The notes: a model not told the origin generated them from the letters alone. DNA of 64,000 bases from Anaerolineae bacterium (GCA_017303655.1 JAFLCE010000002.1:1-64000), one strand, 5' to 3'; shown: positions 17,459 through 26,754, numbered from the stretch's first letter. Translations and numbers: made by a program.

Positions 17459-18187
17459 ATGAATTTTCGCAAGTCTACCTGGCTGGCCGGATTTGTCCTC
17501 GCTGCTATTTTGCTAAGCGCATGTAATCTCGGCGCTACGCCACCGCCCACACAGGATGCTGGCGCGATCCAAACCCAGGCATTTGCACTGGTGTTGACAC
17601 AAGTGGCAGGTCAAGAAACCCAAACTGCGGCTGCCATTCCGCCCACGCCTTTCCCAACCAGCACCACAGTGCCCACCAATACGCTCCCGGCATTGCCCAC
17701 CAATGATCCGTTCGCGATCGCCTCGAACACTCCTTTCGCATTGAATACACAGCAACCCGGGTTGACCCCGCAATTGCTTGCCTCGCCTACCCTGGGCGTG
17801 GTGAACACCGTCACCACCTTGAATGGCTGTAATGACGGTCAATATGTAGGGGAGACCAAACCCGCTGACGGTGCTGTGATCGAAGCCGGTAAGGAATTCT
17901 CCAAAGGCTGGACAATCAACAACGTCGGCGAATGCACCTGGGATGAAGGCTATATATTCGACTATCTTCAAGATTATGCTTTCGGCACTCCAGAGTTGGT
18001 TGGTTATGATATTGTATTAAAGAAAAACCAGCCCGAAACCTACACCCCTAAAGGCTATGGGCAGACTTTCATTGTCAAGCTAAGAGCGCCTAATAAACCC
18101 GGCGAATACAAAGCCTATTGGAAGCTTAAAGATGATCAAGGCAATTACTTCGGCCCACTGGTCTATGTTTGGATCGTCGTCAAGTAA
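17459..18187 (+). CDS. NBR1-Ig-like domain lipoprotein
   Basis: This short member of the series has 242 residues. The lipobox is LSAC (Cys22). A long Thr/Pro/Ala linker runs to about residue 118, and a single C-terminal Ig-like domain follows (EAGKEFSKGWTINNVGECTWD, then NKPGEYKAYWKLKDDQGNYFG). ACGGAGG lies at good distance before the ATG. The next gene begins 24 bases downstream with no terminator between, so the last two NBR1-Ig genes likely share a transcript. Confidence 0.82.
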   Translation: MNFRKSTWLAGFVLAAILLSACNLGATPPPTQDAGAIQTQAFALVLTQVAGQETQTAAAIPPTPFPTSTTVPTNTLPALPTNDPFAIASNTPFALNTQQPGLTPQLLASPTLGVVNTVTTLNGCNDGQYVGETKPADGAVIEAGKEFSKGWTINNVGECTWDEGYIFDYLQDYAFGTPELVGYDIVLKKNQPETYTPKGYGQTFIVKLRAPNKPGEYKAYWKLKDDQGNYFGPLVYVWIVVK

Positions 18188-18211
18188 GGACAATACAGAA
18201 CAGGAGAACCC

Positions 18212-18859
18212 ATGAAAAAAAAACCGATCCTCGTTTTGGTTGCAGCCTTAACATTTCTCGCAGCCTGCGCGCCTGCCACCCCCGTGGAACCGACGCCAGA
18301 TGTTAATGTCATCCGCACTTCAGCAGCCAGCACCGTAGTGGCAGAGCTTACCCTCACCGCCGCCTTTTTCACACCCACCACTCAGCCGCTACCTACTGAA
18401 ACTCCCACACTAGACCCGGCGTTGATTCCTGCCACTGAAACCCCGATCTCACTGGTGACACTCGACCCAACCACAGCGGCGCTCACCCCAGATGCCCTGT
18501 GTGATGACTACTCCTTTGACCTAACCACATTGGATGTCACCGTCCCAGATGGCACACCCATGACGCCCGGTCAGGACTTTACAAAGACCTGGAAAATCAA
18601 GAACACCGGCATCTGTACATGGGACACAAATTACAAAGCGATTTTTTCTTACAGTGCCCCGCCCAATGAGCGGATGAACGCCCAACCTTTGCCGCTCACC
18701 ACCCTGGTTGCCCCCGGGCAGGAAGTGGATGTTTCTGTTCAGTTCAAAGCCCCCACCACACCGGGCGAATACAAGGGCTACTGGCAAATGGTCAATTCTA
18801 AGGGCATTCCCTTTGGAACAAAAGATTTCATCCTCGTTGTGATCATTGTCGTCCAATAA
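18212..18859 (+). CDS. NBR1-Ig-like domain lipoprotein
   Basis: The shortest of the five, with 215 residues. The lipobox is LAAC (Cys19), then a Thr/Pro linker, then one Ig-like domain from about residue 105 to the end (TPGQDFTKTWKIKNTGICTWD, then TPGEYKGYWQMVNSKGIPFG). The domain is closest in layout to the preceding gene. An AGGAG site precedes the ATG. Its 3' end overlaps the TTG start of queG by 14 bases, which links expression of a housekeeping tRNA gene to this surface-protein run. Confidence 0.82.
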   Translation: MKKKPILVLVAALTFLAACAPATPVEPTPDVNVIRTSAASTVVAELTLTAAFFTPTTQPLPTETPTLDPALIPATETPISLVTLDPTTAALTPDALCDDYSFDLTTLDVTVPDGTPMTPGQDFTKTWKIKNTGICTWDTNYKAIFSYSAPPNERMNAQPLPLTTLVAPGQEVDVSVQFKAPTTPGEYKGYWQMVNSKGIPFGTKDFILVVIIVVQ

Positions 18860-19883
18860 CCTTCGCCTCACCCAAGCCATAAAAGAAAAAGCGCGCCAGC
18901 TAGGATGCATCCTGGCTGGCGTTACTTCTTGTAAGCCCGCTGCACACTTCAATATATTCCAAGAATGGCTGGATACAAATCATCACGCCTCCATGGACTA
19001 TCTCGCCTCAGAACGCAGCCGCACTCGTCGTGCCGACCCACAGTGGATCCTGCCCGAGTGCAAATCGATTTTAGTCCTCGCATTTCCTTATTCCCCATTC
19101 TCAAAAAATAATTCTGAATTTCAAATCGCCTCTTACGCCCTTGGCGATGACTATCATGATGTCATCCCGCCGCGCTTGCAAGAGATCGTTCAATTCATCG
19201 AAGAACAAGTTGGGCATTCGATTCCTAATCGTTACTACACAGATACCGGTCCGATCCTTGAACGCGAACTGGCACAACGCGCCGGGCTGGGTTGGATCGG
19301 CAAGAACTCCATGCTCATCCATCCGCAAGCGGGTTCTACCTTCCTGCTCGCAGAAATCTTACTGGGCATCGAACTCGAATACGACGAACCATTCACCACC
19401 GATCACTGCGGCACCTGCACCCGCTGCGTCGACGCATGCCCCACGCAATGCATCCTCCCCAACCGCACCCTCGACGCACGCCGCTGCATCTCCTTCCTCA
19501 CCATCGAAAACAAAGGCGACATTCCCGAAAACCTGCGAGGATCTATACAAAACTGGATCTTTGGATGTGACATCTGCCAGCAGGTCTGCCCATGGAATCG
19601 TTTCGCCATGCCCGCAGACCCAACTCTTGAGCCGTTCATTCCGCTTCCCGTTCTGACCTCAGACCTGACTCTGACATCCTCAGAGTTTAATCAACGCTTC
19701 AAACGCTCCCCGATCCAACGCGCCAAACGTCGTGGATATTTGCGCAACCTTGCCGTGGCAGTTGGGAACATTGGGAACGAAACCCACATTCCAATCCTTG
19801 AACAAGCTTCGAATGATGAAGAGCCATTGGTTCAGGAACACGCAAAATGGGCAAAAGAAAAAATCAACAACAGGAAACCATGA
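18846..19883 (+). CDS. queG: Epoxyqueuosine reductase QueG
   Basis: QueG performs the last step of queuosine synthesis in tRNA, reducing epoxyqueuosine to queuosine with a cobalamin cofactor and two [4Fe-4S] clusters. The sequence has the DUF1730 part (ILPECKSILVLAFPY), the segment DTGPILERELAQRAGLGWIGKN with the catalytic Asp, cluster motifs CGTCTRCVDACPTQC and CDICQQVCPWN, and a C-terminal HEAT-like stretch. The start is a TTG overlapping the previous gene by 14 bases; no ATG is available before the conserved start of the fold. The stop overlaps the ATG of the next gene (ATGA). Confidence 0.95.
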   Translation: MSSNNLRLTQAIKEKARQLGCILAGVTSCKPAAHFNIFQEWLDTNHHASMDYLASERSRTRRADPQWILPECKSILVLAFPYSPFSKNNSEFQIASYALGDDYHDVIPPRLQEIVQFIEEQVGHSIPNRYYTDTGPILERELAQRAGLGWIGKNSMLIHPQAGSTFLLAEILLGIELEYDEPFTTDHCGTCTRCVDACPTQCILPNRTLDARRCISFLTIENKGDIPENLRGSIQNWIFGCDICQQVCPWNRFAMPADPTLEPFIPLPVLTSDLTLTSSEFNQRFKRSPIQRAKRRGYLRNLAVAVGNIGNETHIPILEQASNDEEPLVQEHAKWAKEKINNRKP

Positions 19884-20479
19884 ACAAACTTCTCATCGCC
19901 ACCAATAACAAAGGCAAGGTATTAGAATTTCAAGAGCTATTAAAAAATACCGGCATTGAATTCATTACACCTGCACAGATCAGCTTAAATCTTGACGTGG
20001 AAGAAGATGGCTCCACTTATCAGGAAAATGCCGGGAAGAAAGCGATTGCCTTCGCCCAAGCCAGCGGATTGATTTCCCTTGCTGACGATTCAGGTCTTGA
20101 AGTGAATGCGCTCGGCGGCGCACCAGGTCTCTATTCAGCGAGATATTCCCCAAAACCAGGCGCCACAGATTCAGACCGGCGTGCATTCCTTTTGGAGAAT
20201 CTTAAAGATAAGCCGCGGCCATGGACCGCACACTTTCATGCCACCATCGCTGTTGCCCAGCCTAACGGAATGATCGAATTTGTGGAAGGTAATTGCCACG
20301 GCGAGATCATCCCAGAAGAACGCGGTACTGGTGGCTTTGGTTACGATGCCATTTTCTTTATGCCCGAACTTGGCAAGACCATGGCAGAATTAGACATGGA
20401 CGAAAAGAATCGTCTTAGCCATCGCGCGCGCGCAGTCCTTGCGGCAATGCCAATTTTGAAGCAAATATTTTCGATATAG
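19880..20479 (+). CDS. rdgB: XTP/dITP diphosphatase (RdgB/HAM1 family)
   Basis: This 199-residue house-cleaning enzyme hydrolyses non-canonical purine triphosphates (dITP, XTP) to monophosphates. Family motifs are LLIATNNKGKVLEFQELL at the N-terminus, ADDSGLEVNALGGAPGLYSARY in the centre, GTGGFGYDAIFF, and the closing KNRLSHRARA. I chose the ATG at 19880, which overlaps the queG stop and is preceded by CAGGAAA. The longer frame from 19847 only extends back into queG. A hairpin terminator follows. Confidence 0.95.
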   Translation: MNKLLIATNNKGKVLEFQELLKNTGIEFITPAQISLNLDVEEDGSTYQENAGKKAIAFAQASGLISLADDSGLEVNALGGAPGLYSARYSPKPGATDSDRRAFLLENLKDKPRPWTAHFHATIAVAQPNGMIEFVEGNCHGEIIPEERGTGGFGYDAIFFMPELGKTMAELDMDEKNRLSHRARAVLAAMPILKQIFSI

Positions 20480-20484
20480 AACAC

Positions 20485-20522
20485 AAAAGAGACAGTCATC
20501 AGTGTGGTGACTGTCTCTTTTG
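20485..20522. terminator. bidirectional hairpin terminator with GACAGTCA core
   Basis: Arms aaaagagacagtca and tgactgtctctttt pair perfectly around a 9-base loop between convergent genes. The inner GACAGTCA/TGACTGTC core is shared with repeats at 31714, 42819 and 57255. Confidence 0.8.
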
Positions 20523-20538
20523 TAGAATCAACTTTCGG

Positions 20539-21297
20539 CTAGGAAAGAGGCGGGACTTCGTCTAAAAATTGTTTCAATAATTTTGCAACCGCATCCGGTT
20601 GTTCGAGCATGAGCATGTGTCCGGTCTTCTCAAGCAGATGCAGTTGCGACTGAGGGATTTGCTCGGCTAATGATTTGGAAAACTTCGGCGGGGTCATTAC
20701 ATCCAAGGTACCACAGAGGATGAGCGTGGGAACTTGAATGATATTTAGTTTACCTGTAACGTCAAAGGAATCGCAGGCAAGAAAATCACCCAACAATGTT
20801 TTCGGATTTAATTTCAGCATGGCTTCCGTAGAAAGCCTTATCAGGTCTTTGGGAGCGTCGGGATTGAAACTGTATTCATTGACTAGTTGAACCGCATCGG
20901 CAAAGGTGGTGGTGTCTTTTGCTTTTTCAAGGATAACTGACGAGACGCGCAGCTTGGCACTGCTACCAAGCAATGCCAAACCAGTGATTTGATTAAGCTG
21001 CTGCAAGGCAAGTGTGAGAGCAATTGCCCCACCCATCGAATGCCCAACCAGAATCGGTTTTTGGATTTGATTTTCTGCAATGAATTGCAAAACATCATCT
21101 GCATAGTCTTGCATAGACTGTTTGCCCATACCGTCAGAATTTCCATGGCCGGGTAAATCGATGGTGTAAACCGTTTCACCTTCAAGTCGCCGCAAGTGCG
21201 GATGCCAGGATAAAAAACTACCGCCTGCACCGTGTATGAAGATCAACGGCGGGCGGTGGTTGGGGATCTTTGGAGCGTGAAAGGTGTGATGCAGCAA
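20539..21297 (-). CDS. Alpha/beta-hydrolase fold protein
   Basis: This 252-residue cytoplasmic hydrolase has a full catalytic triad in place: nucleophile Ser in GHSMGGAIAL, Asp in LCGTLDVMTPP and His in KTGHMLMLEQPDAV. The oxyanion region is HGAGGSFLSWHPHLRRL. The closest types are carboxylesterases and BioH/MhpC-like enzymes; the substrate is not predictable. The start appears to be a TTG at 21297 placed 2 bases after the sensor-kinase stop, with no ribosome-binding site. Translation is therefore probably coupled to the kinase gene. Confidence 0.8.
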   Translation of the reverse strand: MLHHTFHAPKIPNHRPPLIFIHGAGGSFLSWHPHLRRLEGETVYTIDLPGHGNSDGMGKQSMQDYADDVLQFIAENQIQKPILVGHSMGGAIALTLALQQLNQITGLALLGSSAKLRVSSVILEKAKDTTTFADAVQLVNEYSFNPDAPKDLIRLSTEAMLKLNPKTLLGDFLACDSFDVTGKLNIIQVPTLILCGTLDVMTPPKFSKSLAEQIPQSQLHLLEKTGHMLMLEQPDAVAKLLKQFLDEVPPLS

Positions 21298-21299
21298 GG

Positions 21300-23057
21300 T
21301 TAATTTCTGCGGGCGTGATGGAGACGGTCGGCAGCTTCCTCGGTGAGCGGGATATAGACTTGTACACTCGTGCCCTTGCCTACCTGCGACTCGATGTTGA
21401 ACAAGCCGTTTACCAGTTCGGCGCGTTCGCGCAAGTTGACCATGCCGAGGCTGCTACTGGTGCGTTTATCATAATTTTGAGTGACTGCCTTTACATCAAA
21501 GCCAACGCCATTATCTGATATTTCAAGCAAGACTACGCCAGTCTCTACCTGACGCAAACGCACCGTGATGGCTTCGGCTGCGGCGTGTTTGCGGGCATTG
21601 TTGATCGCTTCTTCGATAATATAGAAGATAACACCTTGCTTGCCCATTTCCAATTGTTGAGCCGCGCGTTCATCGATCTCTACTACCACACGCTGCGAAA
21701 AAGTCTCCATCATCTTATCTGACATGGATTGGATGGCTGCCGCCAGCCCTTGCGACTCGAGGATGAGTGGGCGCAAGGTGAAAAGCATATGACGAATCTC
21801 TTTGGTGGTGCGGTGTGCCAGTTCTTCGAGCTTGACAAGTTCTTCATTAGCTAACTTTGGGTCTTTTGCCAGCATGCGACGTGAGATGTTTAACCGCATC
21901 GCCATGGCTGCCACAGACTGGGTGGGACCATCATGCAGGTCACGCGCCAATTTTTTGCGCGCCTCTTCGTACACATCCGCGAGGCGTTCTTTTTCCTCCA
22001 CCAGATCTTGATAGAGGCGGGCGTTCTGAATGGCAATCACTGCCTGACGTCCGATAATATCCAACAGGTTGGTGCGTTCGGTGGTGAAGTAATCGGGTTC
22101 GGGGTGAGCGAACATCATAACGCCATAGACGTTGAAACCACTGCGCAGAGGAAAGACATATCCGCTCGTGCAGGTTCGTAATGCCACCACCCGCCCGAGT
22201 TCATGGTCATACCCGATATCTTTGAATTTGATCGGCTCGCCTTCATCAAGCGCCTTTTTGAGGATACCTTCTGAGCCTTCAAAGGTGATGCGCATATCGG
22301 CATTGGTGAAGCGCCGCGCCGAGCCGATGCGTAACTTCCCGGCATTGAAGAGCATGACTGCGCCCACCAATGGGTCACTAGTAGTTTGTTCCGGTTCCAC
22401 ATTGGGATTCAGTGCAGCGGCGCTCATATCCAGCGCGGAGTCGAGCACGCGTTTGTAACTTAGTGTGGTCGAGAGCGTAGAGGTCAGTTCATAGATGGCG
22501 CGCATCCGTTCATTTTGGATGGCACGCTTCTTATCTTCTTCATCCACCCACAAAGTACGGTTCTTGCGCATATGATCCATTAGCCTGCGCCCAAGAATGC
22601 CAAAAATGATTCCTAATGCGCTAAGGATGCCTGCGATTAAGATACCAAGTGTAGTATTGCCCTCTGCCTGTACGGAGAGATAGATCACAAACGCAGAAAA
22701 TAATAGCGAAGTGATTACCGCACCGACGATCTCAAAATAGATCGAGCCCGTGAGAATGGGGAGCAAACCAGCCCAGAAAGCCGGTCCGCGGATGCCGCCC
22801 TGCACCCAGAAAAAAGCCCCCGTCAAGAGCATATCAACGGCCATGTTCAGGCGGCGGTGGAAGGGTATACGGATGTTCAAGCCCGCCAGCGCGGTCATGC
22901 TTAGATTCCAAAGAATCATGAGCCCGAGGGGCCAGGTAGAACTTAATTCCAGATTTTGCCCCAAGCTAAGCGAAACGATAAGACCCACCAGCATGATCCA
23001 GCGGAGCGAAATGGCAAACCAGTCTGCCATGTAGGGGGTGTCAAAGCGTTTTACCAT
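21300..23057 (-). CDS. Membrane sensor histidine kinase (NarL/HisKA_3 type) with GAF domain
   Basis: The N-terminal region has about six hydrophobic segments (residues about 10-160), followed by a GAF-like sensor domain (about 195-350). The HisKA_3 dimerisation helix carries the phosphorylated His in LARDLHDGPTQSVAAMAMR. A HATPase domain follows with EEAINNARKHAAAEAI (N box), ISDNGVGFD and GLGM-type segments. I chose the ATG at 23057 (585 residues) because AGGAAA lies just upstream; a longer frame to 23117 lacks one. No LuxR-type response regulator is encoded nearby, so the partner is elsewhere. Confidence 0.88.
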   Translation of the reverse strand: MVKRFDTPYMADWFAISLRWIMLVGLIVSLSLGQNLELSSTWPLGLMILWNLSMTALAGLNIRIPFHRRLNMAVDMLLTGAFFWVQGGIRGPAFWAGLLPILTGSIYFEIVGAVITSLLFSAFVIYLSVQAEGNTTLGILIAGILSALGIIFGILGRRLMDHMRKNRTLWVDEEDKKRAIQNERMRAIYELTSTLSTTLSYKRVLDSALDMSAAALNPNVEPEQTTSDPLVGAVMLFNAGKLRIGSARRFTNADMRITFEGSEGILKKALDEGEPIKFKDIGYDHELGRVVALRTCTSGYVFPLRSGFNVYGVMMFAHPEPDYFTTERTNLLDIIGRQAVIAIQNARLYQDLVEEKERLADVYEEARKKLARDLHDGPTQSVAAMAMRLNISRRMLAKDPKLANEELVKLEELAHRTTKEIRHMLFTLRPLILESQGLAAAIQSMSDKMMETFSQRVVVEIDERAAQQLEMGKQGVIFYIIEEAINNARKHAAAEAITVRLRQVETGVVLLEISDNGVGFDVKAVTQNYDKRTSSSLGMVNLRERAELVNGLFNIESQVGKGTSVQVYIPLTEEAADRLHHARRN

Positions 23058-23123
23058 TGATTTCCTATGATAACGAAAAAGCCGAGGTTCGGCAACTTTC
23101 CAGACGTTACAGTCCAATTACAC

Positions 23124-23855
23124 CTAGACGGTCTCGTATCCCATCCGCTTGAGGTATTCAACCAGTTTGGTTAACAAGATCCGTTTCTGTTCACTTGTAT
23201 AAGACTCTTTGTAACGCCCGACCTTACCTTTGTAAAAATGTAATCCTTGCTGACCATCATTGGCACCGGGACGATATTGATCGATTACCGCACGAACCTC
23301 AGGCTTGGTCGGGTCTAAGTTGAGGTAATTCACCAATTTGGCAGATTCAACTTCATAGTTCATGAGCAAGTCTTCGTAACGAGCCACCAGCACATTCTTC
23401 TCGTTCATCCACTTTTCCCAAATGTGGACATACTCCATCATGAAATCTACACTCTTATCAAAATCAGAAAGATGTGAAAACGCATTAGGGCGTCCCTTTT
23501 CGAGCGCACGCTGACCATAGTCATATGCCGAGAGCATAGCATCGCGCGGATCGCGATAAATATAAGTGATGCGCAATATGCCCAAAGAAGCCAATAAACG
23601 CGAAGCGCTGGAAGGTCCGGCATGAGCTTTGATGACAAAGGTATTGCCCATCAAAGCTGGGAGAGTCACCATCGCTAAACGGCGCGGAGAAAGCACACCG
23701 ATATTACAATTCACTTCGGTGAGAATTTTTTGTAACCCATATTTTTTGCGGATATCCTGCGCATCGGCACAACCCGTGGTCTTCATCAGGTCGTGAATGA
23801 GGTTATAGTGCCAGCCCGACCCGGCGCGCGGCATTCCAACAGAGAGAACGATCAT
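23124..23855 (-). CDS. Sulfotransferase (PAPS-dependent family)
   Basis: The protein is 243 residues. The 5'-phosphosulfate loop is at the very N-terminus (VGMPRAGSGWHYNLI), and the 3'-phosphate-binding strand and helix are YIYRDPRDAMLSAYDYG. The C-terminus has YKESYTSEQKRILL, then YLKRMGYE, a Lys/Trp-type end like other family members. It should transfer sulfate from PAPS to a hydroxyl of a carbohydrate or lipid. The start overlaps the stop of the ligase-like gene upstream (ATGA). It is one of five sulfotransferases in this region, all probably fed by the ATP sulfurylase/APS kinase at 57297-59024. Confidence 0.85.
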   Translation of the reverse strand: MIVLSVGMPRAGSGWHYNLIHDLMKTTGCADAQDIRKKYGLQKILTEVNCNIGVLSPRRLAMVTLPALMGNTFVIKAHAGPSSASRLLASLGILRITYIYRDPRDAMLSAYDYGQRALEKGRPNAFSHLSDFDKSVDFMMEYVHIWEKWMNEKNVLVARYEDLLMNYEVESAKLVNYLNLDPTKPEVRAVIDQYRPGANDGQQGLHFYKGKVGRYKESYTSEQKRILLTKLVEYLKRMGYETV

Positions 23856-25285
23856 GAAACTTCCTTGTGCGATTGATTTGCGGCAAGCCCTACCAAGATC
23901 CCCGGCACAACCCAGAGGTTGGGGGTGGTAAGTGAGTCCTGAGTGAAATTATACAGGGCGATAGCCAGCCATGCAAATACGCCCGCCACCATTGCGAACC
24001 GCAGCCAATCCTCTTTACGGGTATGCAGCGACAGCATCTCCCCCAGAATATTGAATTGAAATGCAATAAAAAGTACGAAGCCGATCAAGCCAGTTTCAGC
24101 CAAAAGACGCACGTACAGATTTTTCGGGTTCGGATATAAGCGACTGGCTGGATTCAACTGTTTTGCAATTTCAGGGACGGTGGTGAATGACCAATCTGGC
24201 AAATGACTATAGATGTAAAACCCGCTTCCGCCCAAGCCGACGCCTGTGAGCGGCGATTCTGAAAACGCTCCCATGGCCCCAACCGAGTACGCTCCGCGCG
24301 CCCCGGCGTTGATATCCACAAGATACTCACTCAAATTATCAGCGTTGGATTCCCACATGCGGCTGAAGAAATTTTTCTGTCCGAGAAAGATAGCTGCACC
24401 TGCAATAACACCAATGAATGCGAGAATGATCGAAAGACGAAACAGCAAAGAAGGGATGTGCCCATTACGGAAGCCGCCGATGAACCAGTTCCACATGCCG
24501 CGCAGAACATCCCGCCCGAAGAGCAAGGTCACCAAACCGGTTACACCGACGGTGATGAGCAGCCCGCCGCGCGAGTAGGTAGCCAAAAGCACTAGCGTGG
24601 ACAATGTCAGAAGCGCAGGCTCCAGCCATCGGTGGCGAGTGAGGCGGAAATTCGTCAAGATGGCGGCAAATAAAAAAGGGAAGAATACTGTGGCGAGTTG
24701 TCCCGCCAGCCAGGCAGGTTCAAATGCCAAACCGGAGATGCGATTCGTTCGCACAAGTTCACGCATCGAAAAGGCAAGCTGCCATTTAGTCACCATTTCT
24801 TTGTCGAGCAATTTGGTGTAAAAGGTGAAGGCTTGCAACCCGCTCCATGCGAGGTCGAGACAAAGTCCAGCAAAGATCCATGTGACAGTGAAGCGCAGAT
24901 CGGCTTCGTCTTTATTCATCCATACCGCGCTGATAAAGAAAGCAATGCCAATGATGATGGTAACCAGGGCACGCAAGGCGCGTCCGTCATAGACTTGTCC
25001 ACGCAGGGGGATGGGGTTGATGAGCGAACCCATGGCTGCGGAAAAGATAACGAATAAAACAAAAACGCCGAGTGCAAGGAAAGCCCCAGGCATGGTAAGT
25101 GAAAACTTTTTACGCCATGCAAGGATGAGTAGTAACGGCAGTAAAACCGCCAGTGGATATAACGCCAACGGACGCACAAGCGTACTTTCACCCAAACCGG
25201 GGAACCAACGAAAACTGGTCACTGGCAGAGTGAGTAATGCCAATGCCCATAACAGGCGGGGAAGCTTCACCACAGAGAATTTCAT
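23852..25285 (-). CDS. O-antigen ligase/polymerase-like membrane protein (Wzy_C family)
   Basis: This 477-residue protein has about eleven hydrophobic helices. A large extracytoplasmic loop in the C-terminal half contains SPLTGVGLGGSGFYIYSHLPD, the usual Wzy_C/WaaL active loop position. The family joins polyprenyl-linked glycans, either as polymerase (Wzy) or as ligase to a lipid or protein acceptor. The partner Wzz-like gene lies directly upstream and overlaps by 4 bases, which favours a polymerase. The acceptor cannot be told from the sequence. Confidence 0.8.
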   Translation of the reverse strand: MKFSVVKLPRLLWALALLTLPVTSFRWFPGLGESTLVRPLALYPLAVLLPLLLILAWRKKFSLTMPGAFLALGVFVLFVIFSAAMGSLINPIPLRGQVYDGRALRALVTIIIGIAFFISAVWMNKDEADLRFTVTWIFAGLCLDLAWSGLQAFTFYTKLLDKEMVTKWQLAFSMRELVRTNRISGLAFEPAWLAGQLATVFFPFLFAAILTNFRLTRHRWLEPALLTLSTLVLLATYSRGGLLITVGVTGLVTLLFGRDVLRGMWNWFIGGFRNGHIPSLLFRLSIILAFIGVIAGAAIFLGQKNFFSRMWESNADNLSEYLVDINAGARGAYSVGAMGAFSESPLTGVGLGGSGFYIYSHLPDWSFTTVPEIAKQLNPASRLYPNPKNLYVRLLAETGLIGFVLFIAFQFNILGEMLSLHTRKEDWLRFAMVAGVFAWLAIALYNFTQDSLTTPNLWVVPGILVGLAANQSHKEVS

Positions 25286-25878
25286 TTTTGTTTAAAGAAA
25301 AGAACAAAGAGAACTGCCAAAACGAGAAACCCACTTGCACCAGCGAGAAGATAATTGCTGATTGGAATACTGCGTTCCTTGGGCAGGTTCGCGGATTGAG
25401 TCACTTCGAGTTTGATAAATTCATTTAAGTTACCCGCTTCAATTTCGGCTTGAGCTTTTTCGGCAAAAGCATTCGCCCAGGCAGAAGCAAGCGCTTCGGC
25501 TTTTTGCGGGTCATTATTATCCGCATAGAAATGCCAGCCAGATTCTGCCGGCTGTGAGAGATTCAACGTACCGCCGCGCAAGTCTTCGACGGGAGCATTC
25601 AATTGTCCTAAAACATCATCCGACCAGGCAAGTTCTACCATCTTACGGGCTTCACGCTCAAGGTAATAAAAGTCCTGCCGGTCATTGTTTTCTGGGAAGG
25701 CTTGCTCAAAGTTGAAGTCCACGTTGACGGTGGCCTTGGCGCGATACTCTGGCGGGAAGATGAAGTACACAGCCGCACCGAGAGCGAATCCAATCAATGC
25801 GCCTAATACCCAAAAGCGCCAGGCTTTGAGTAGTCGAATGAGGTCTTCGAGAGAAGGGGAGTTGAAGATGAGTTTCAT
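25282..25878 (-). CDS. Wzz-like chain-length determinant protein
   Basis: The 198-residue protein has two membrane helices (about residues 20-40 and 170-190) around a periplasmic-side region. The N-terminal part LEDLIRLLKAWRFWVLGALIGFAL and the following FPPEYRAKATVNVDF resemble Wzz/GNVR starts. Wzz-like proteins set the number of repeat units added by the polymerase, which is encoded immediately downstream. I chose the ATG at 25878. A longer frame starts with TTG at 25917, but its extra residues are encoded by a palindromic repeat. No Shine-Dalgarno is visible because that repeat fills the leader. Confidence 0.7.
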   Translation of the reverse strand: MKLIFNSPSLEDLIRLLKAWRFWVLGALIGFALGAAVYFIFPPEYRAKATVNVDFNFEQAFPENNDRQDFYYLEREARKMVELAWSDDVLGQLNAPVEDLRGGTLNLSQPAESGWHFYADNNDPQKAEALASAWANAFAEKAQAEIEAGNLNEFIKLEVTQSANLPKERSIPISNYLLAGASGFLVLAVLFVLFFKQK

Positions 25879-25880
25879 AG

Positions 25881-25925
25881 TAATTGGTAATTGGTAATTG
25901 GATATCTTAATTTTCAATTACCAAT
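25881..25925. repeat. TAATTGG tandem/palindromic repeat
   Basis: Three tandem taattgg units (25881-25901) are followed by an inverted caattaccaat (25915-25925) that pairs with attggtaattg at 25890-25900. It occupies the leader of the Wzz-like gene. Confidence 0.65.
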
Positions 25926-25931
25926 CTCTAT

Positions 25932-26705
25932 TTACTTCCTTATCCGCCACTTCCACAGCGGACCAATAATTTTACGAAGATAATATTTTGCCACAATGGG
26001 AGCAAAGAAACTGCCGCCATCGCGGTAGTGGACTCTCAGCATTTCCTGCCAGCCACGCTCGTCGTTGACATTGGTCTTACTGGACGTGTGGATGCGGAAG
26101 TTTGCCCAAGTTTTGCCGGACAGGTATTGAATCGGCGCTTGTTTGGCGATGCGCACCCACAGATCATAATCCATGGCGAAATAAAAAGATGGGTCAAGCG
26201 GACCAAGTTGCTTCCAATACGTTGAGCGGAAGAACATCGTCTGTTGCGGAATGTGGACATAGCCGCGGCGAAGTTTGGCATAGTCCGTTTGGCGTGAGGC
26301 AAACTTCCCGATGATCTCACCATGCTCATTGATAAAGTTGCAATCCGCATAGACCATGGCTATTTCAGGGTGTTCAATGAGGAATTTTACGGCTTCGCCA
26401 ACCGCTTTGGGATTGTACGTATCGTCTGAGTTGATCCACGCCAGGATATCACCAGAGGCGCGGTTGAAGCCTTTGTTAATGGCGTCGGTCTGTCCTTTGT
26501 CTTTAGCCGATCCCCAATAGGCCAATCTGTCTGCATATTTTTGGATGACAGCCACACTACCATCCGTCGAGCCGCCATCCACGATGATGTATTCGATGCG
26601 CGGATAATCCTGTGTCAGCACAGATGTAATCGTCTCTTCAAGAAAGGAAGCCTGATTGAAAGACGGGGTGATGATAGAAACGAGAGGCAGGGCAGGTGGT
26701 TTCAT
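25932..26705 (-). CDS. GT2-family glycosyltransferase
   Basis: The GT-A fold starts at VSIITPSFNQASFLEETI. The nucleotide-binding part is EYIIVDGGSTDGSVAVI and the metal-binding acidic triad is AWINSDDTY. The 257-residue length covers the catalytic domain and a short C-terminal basic tail (WKWRIRK). It should add a sugar from a nucleotide donor to a growing glycan at the inner membrane face. The N-terminal 100 residues are very close to those of the GT2 at 31741-32673, so the two are paralogues. Donor and linkage are unknown. Confidence 0.88.
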   Translation of the reverse strand: MKPPALPLVSIITPSFNQASFLEETITSVLTQDYPRIEYIIVDGGSTDGSVAVIQKYADRLAYWGSAKDKGQTDAINKGFNRASGDILAWINSDDTYNPKAVGEAVKFLIEHPEIAMVYADCNFINEHGEIIGKFASRQTDYAKLRRGYVHIPQQTMFFRSTYWKQLGPLDPSFYFAMDYDLWVRIAKQAPIQYLSGKTWANFRIHTSSKTNVNDERGWQEMLRVHYRDGGSFFAPIVAKYYLRKIIGPLWKWRIRK

Positions 26706-26754
26706 GGCGGCTAAACGCTCTATACGTGGCTAAGTCCCGTCCAGAGCAAGAAGA

